Assembly (NCBI RefSeq): GCF_000331305.1
Contig: NZ_KB217478.1
Location: 5,305,595-5,369,594 of the forward strand
Length of the DNA: 64,000 bases
Source: Calothrix sp. PCC 7103
Lineage (GTDB): Bacteria; Cyanobacteriota; Cyanobacteriia; Cyanobacteriales; Nostocaceae
Direction of reading: 5' to 3'
This document shows positions 63,488-64,000 of the stretch, one piece after another. The translations under genes were made by a program, and so were the position numbers. The notes under the pieces were generated by a model that was not told the origin of the DNA, did no database searches, and saw only the letters and a program-made list of their open reading frames with translations. Position 1 is the stretch's first letter; each line of letters opens with the position of its first letter.

Positions 63488-64000
63488 TTATAGTGGTGTT
63501 AGCCAGTAGGTAATTCCTCTGACGATTTTTTTGTTGAAGCCAAAATCTGGTAATTTTTCTTCTGGTACACCTAAATAAGTCCAGTGAGGTAAATCTGTTT
63601 CTACAGTTTGGAACCAGCCATTTTGGTTTAAAGCTTTTCTTTGTGTTGCTGTCGCAACTCTTAAATCTATTGCTAAACCCCATAAGTGCTGTGATGTTCC
63701 TGGTGGCGCCACTACATTTAATATAGCTGTCTCTCGACCTTGCTTAACTCGTTCTAAAGTATTATTGTTGGCGTATTTTTTCCAAAATCTCAGATTTGTT
63801 TCGTATGTCCGTGTACAGTCACCTGCACCATATCCAGATTTTAAGGGAATATTGATTTGTTTGTCAGCGATATTGAATGCATCAGCAGCAGCTTTTTGCA
63901 GAAAGCAGTTATTTCCACTGTTGACTTTGCCCATTACTAAGCTTGCTTGGTAAGTTCTTGTTTCTTCAGGGTTGGGGAAAAATACTTTTGGTGGCAGTTT
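63488..64000 (-). CDS. D-alanyl-D-alanine carboxypeptidase-like protein (M15B/VanY), 5' truncated by window
   Basis: The frame is open to the right edge of the window (upstream LPPKVFFPNPEETRTYQAS), so the start lies outside. About 171 codons are visible. It has the M15 zinc motif in GTSQHLWGLAIDLRV (His...Asp) and the distal HWTYLG histidine. VanY-like peptidases trim the terminal D-Ala of peptidoglycan peptides in the periplasm. A signal or anchor, if any, is beyond the window. A dispersed palindrome follows its stop codon. Confidence 0.82.
   Translation of the reverse strand, partial: KLPPKVFFPNPEETRTYQASLVMGKVNSGNNCFLQKAAADAFNIADKQINIPLKSGYGAGDCTRTYETNLRFWKKYANNNTLERVKQGRETAILNVVAPPGTSQHLWGLAIDLRVATATQRKALNQNGWFQTVETDLPHWTYLGVPEEKLPDFGFNKKIVRGITYWLTPL

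Overview
The window reads as chromosome of a filamentous-type, motile cyanobacterium. Evidence: DUF1230/CGLD27, Tic20, EbsA and TIGR04376 proteins, an intein inside dnaX, a cyanobacteriochrome-like GAF domain in a chemoreceptor, serine/threonine kinases with IMS-type tails, the gene order rplS-trnW-secE-nusG-rplK-rplA-rplJ-rplL, and an AT-rich background (about 40% GC by eye). The palindrome GGCGCC occurs about once per 600 bp, inside and outside genes, while the usual cyanobacterial palindrome HIP1 (GCGATCGC) was not found.

Layout. 1-2.3 kb: UDP-xylose pathway (UDP-glucuronate decarboxylase, UDP-glucose dehydrogenase). 2.3-7.6 kb: a DUF2993 protein, a PHP-domain protein, purM, a small conserved protein, sodB and an acidic TerB-like protein. 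7.6-8.3 kb: a scar of decayed mobile DNA. 8.3-10.6 kb: convergent argG and dedA, separated by a 402-bp element with perfect 27-bp terminal inverted repeats around four 62-bp hairpin units. 11-16.9 kb: a STAS protein, a coiled-coil protein, rpsF, a FAH-family protein, tic20, rsfS, DUF1230 and asparaginase. 16.9-21.5 kb: translation and transcription block (tRNA-fMet, rplS, tRNA-Trp, secE, nusG, rplK, rplA, L10 leader, rplJ, rplL). 21.6-29.4 kb: a cell-envelope and signalling block, with a beta-lactamase-like hydrolase, a membrane protein and two near-duplicate Ser/Thr kinases, divergent from an FHA-FHA-ABC transporter. 29.5-31.3 kb: an AbiEii relic and a cytochrome P450. 31.3-36.6 kb: a 1450-residue TPR/CHAT-like protein and a small paralogue sharing its N-terminal domain. 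36.9-39.8 kb: dnaX with an intein. 39.8-43.5 kb: a glycosyltransferase, ebsA and a DRTGG-type protein. 43.9-50.7 kb: a taxis operon (PATAN-receiver, chemoreceptor, CheA hybrid). 51.4-64 kb: LptA-like, YajQ, MAPEG, DprA-like, subtilase, Ca2+/H+ antiporter, GH57 protein, secreted unknowns, TIGR04376 and a D,D-carboxypeptidase cut by the window end.

The most unusual feature is the dnaX intein. Its splicing blocks are intact, but the central part, where a homing endonuclease normally sits, is read in a frame with no recognisable homology. The -1 frame over the same ~380 bases encodes a clear LAGLIDADG-type second half. A run of seven A residues, phased exactly as a -1 slippery heptamer, sits where the two frames meet. 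It may be a frameshifted relic kept open by the need to splice, or an endonuclease expressed by slippage. Other notable points are a CHAT-like domain lacking both catalytic residues, a chemoreceptor GAF domain with cysteines spaced as in DXCF cyanobacteriochromes, and kinase genes facing an FHA-domain transporter.

All functional assignments come from motif recognition and recalled family features; no database search was run.
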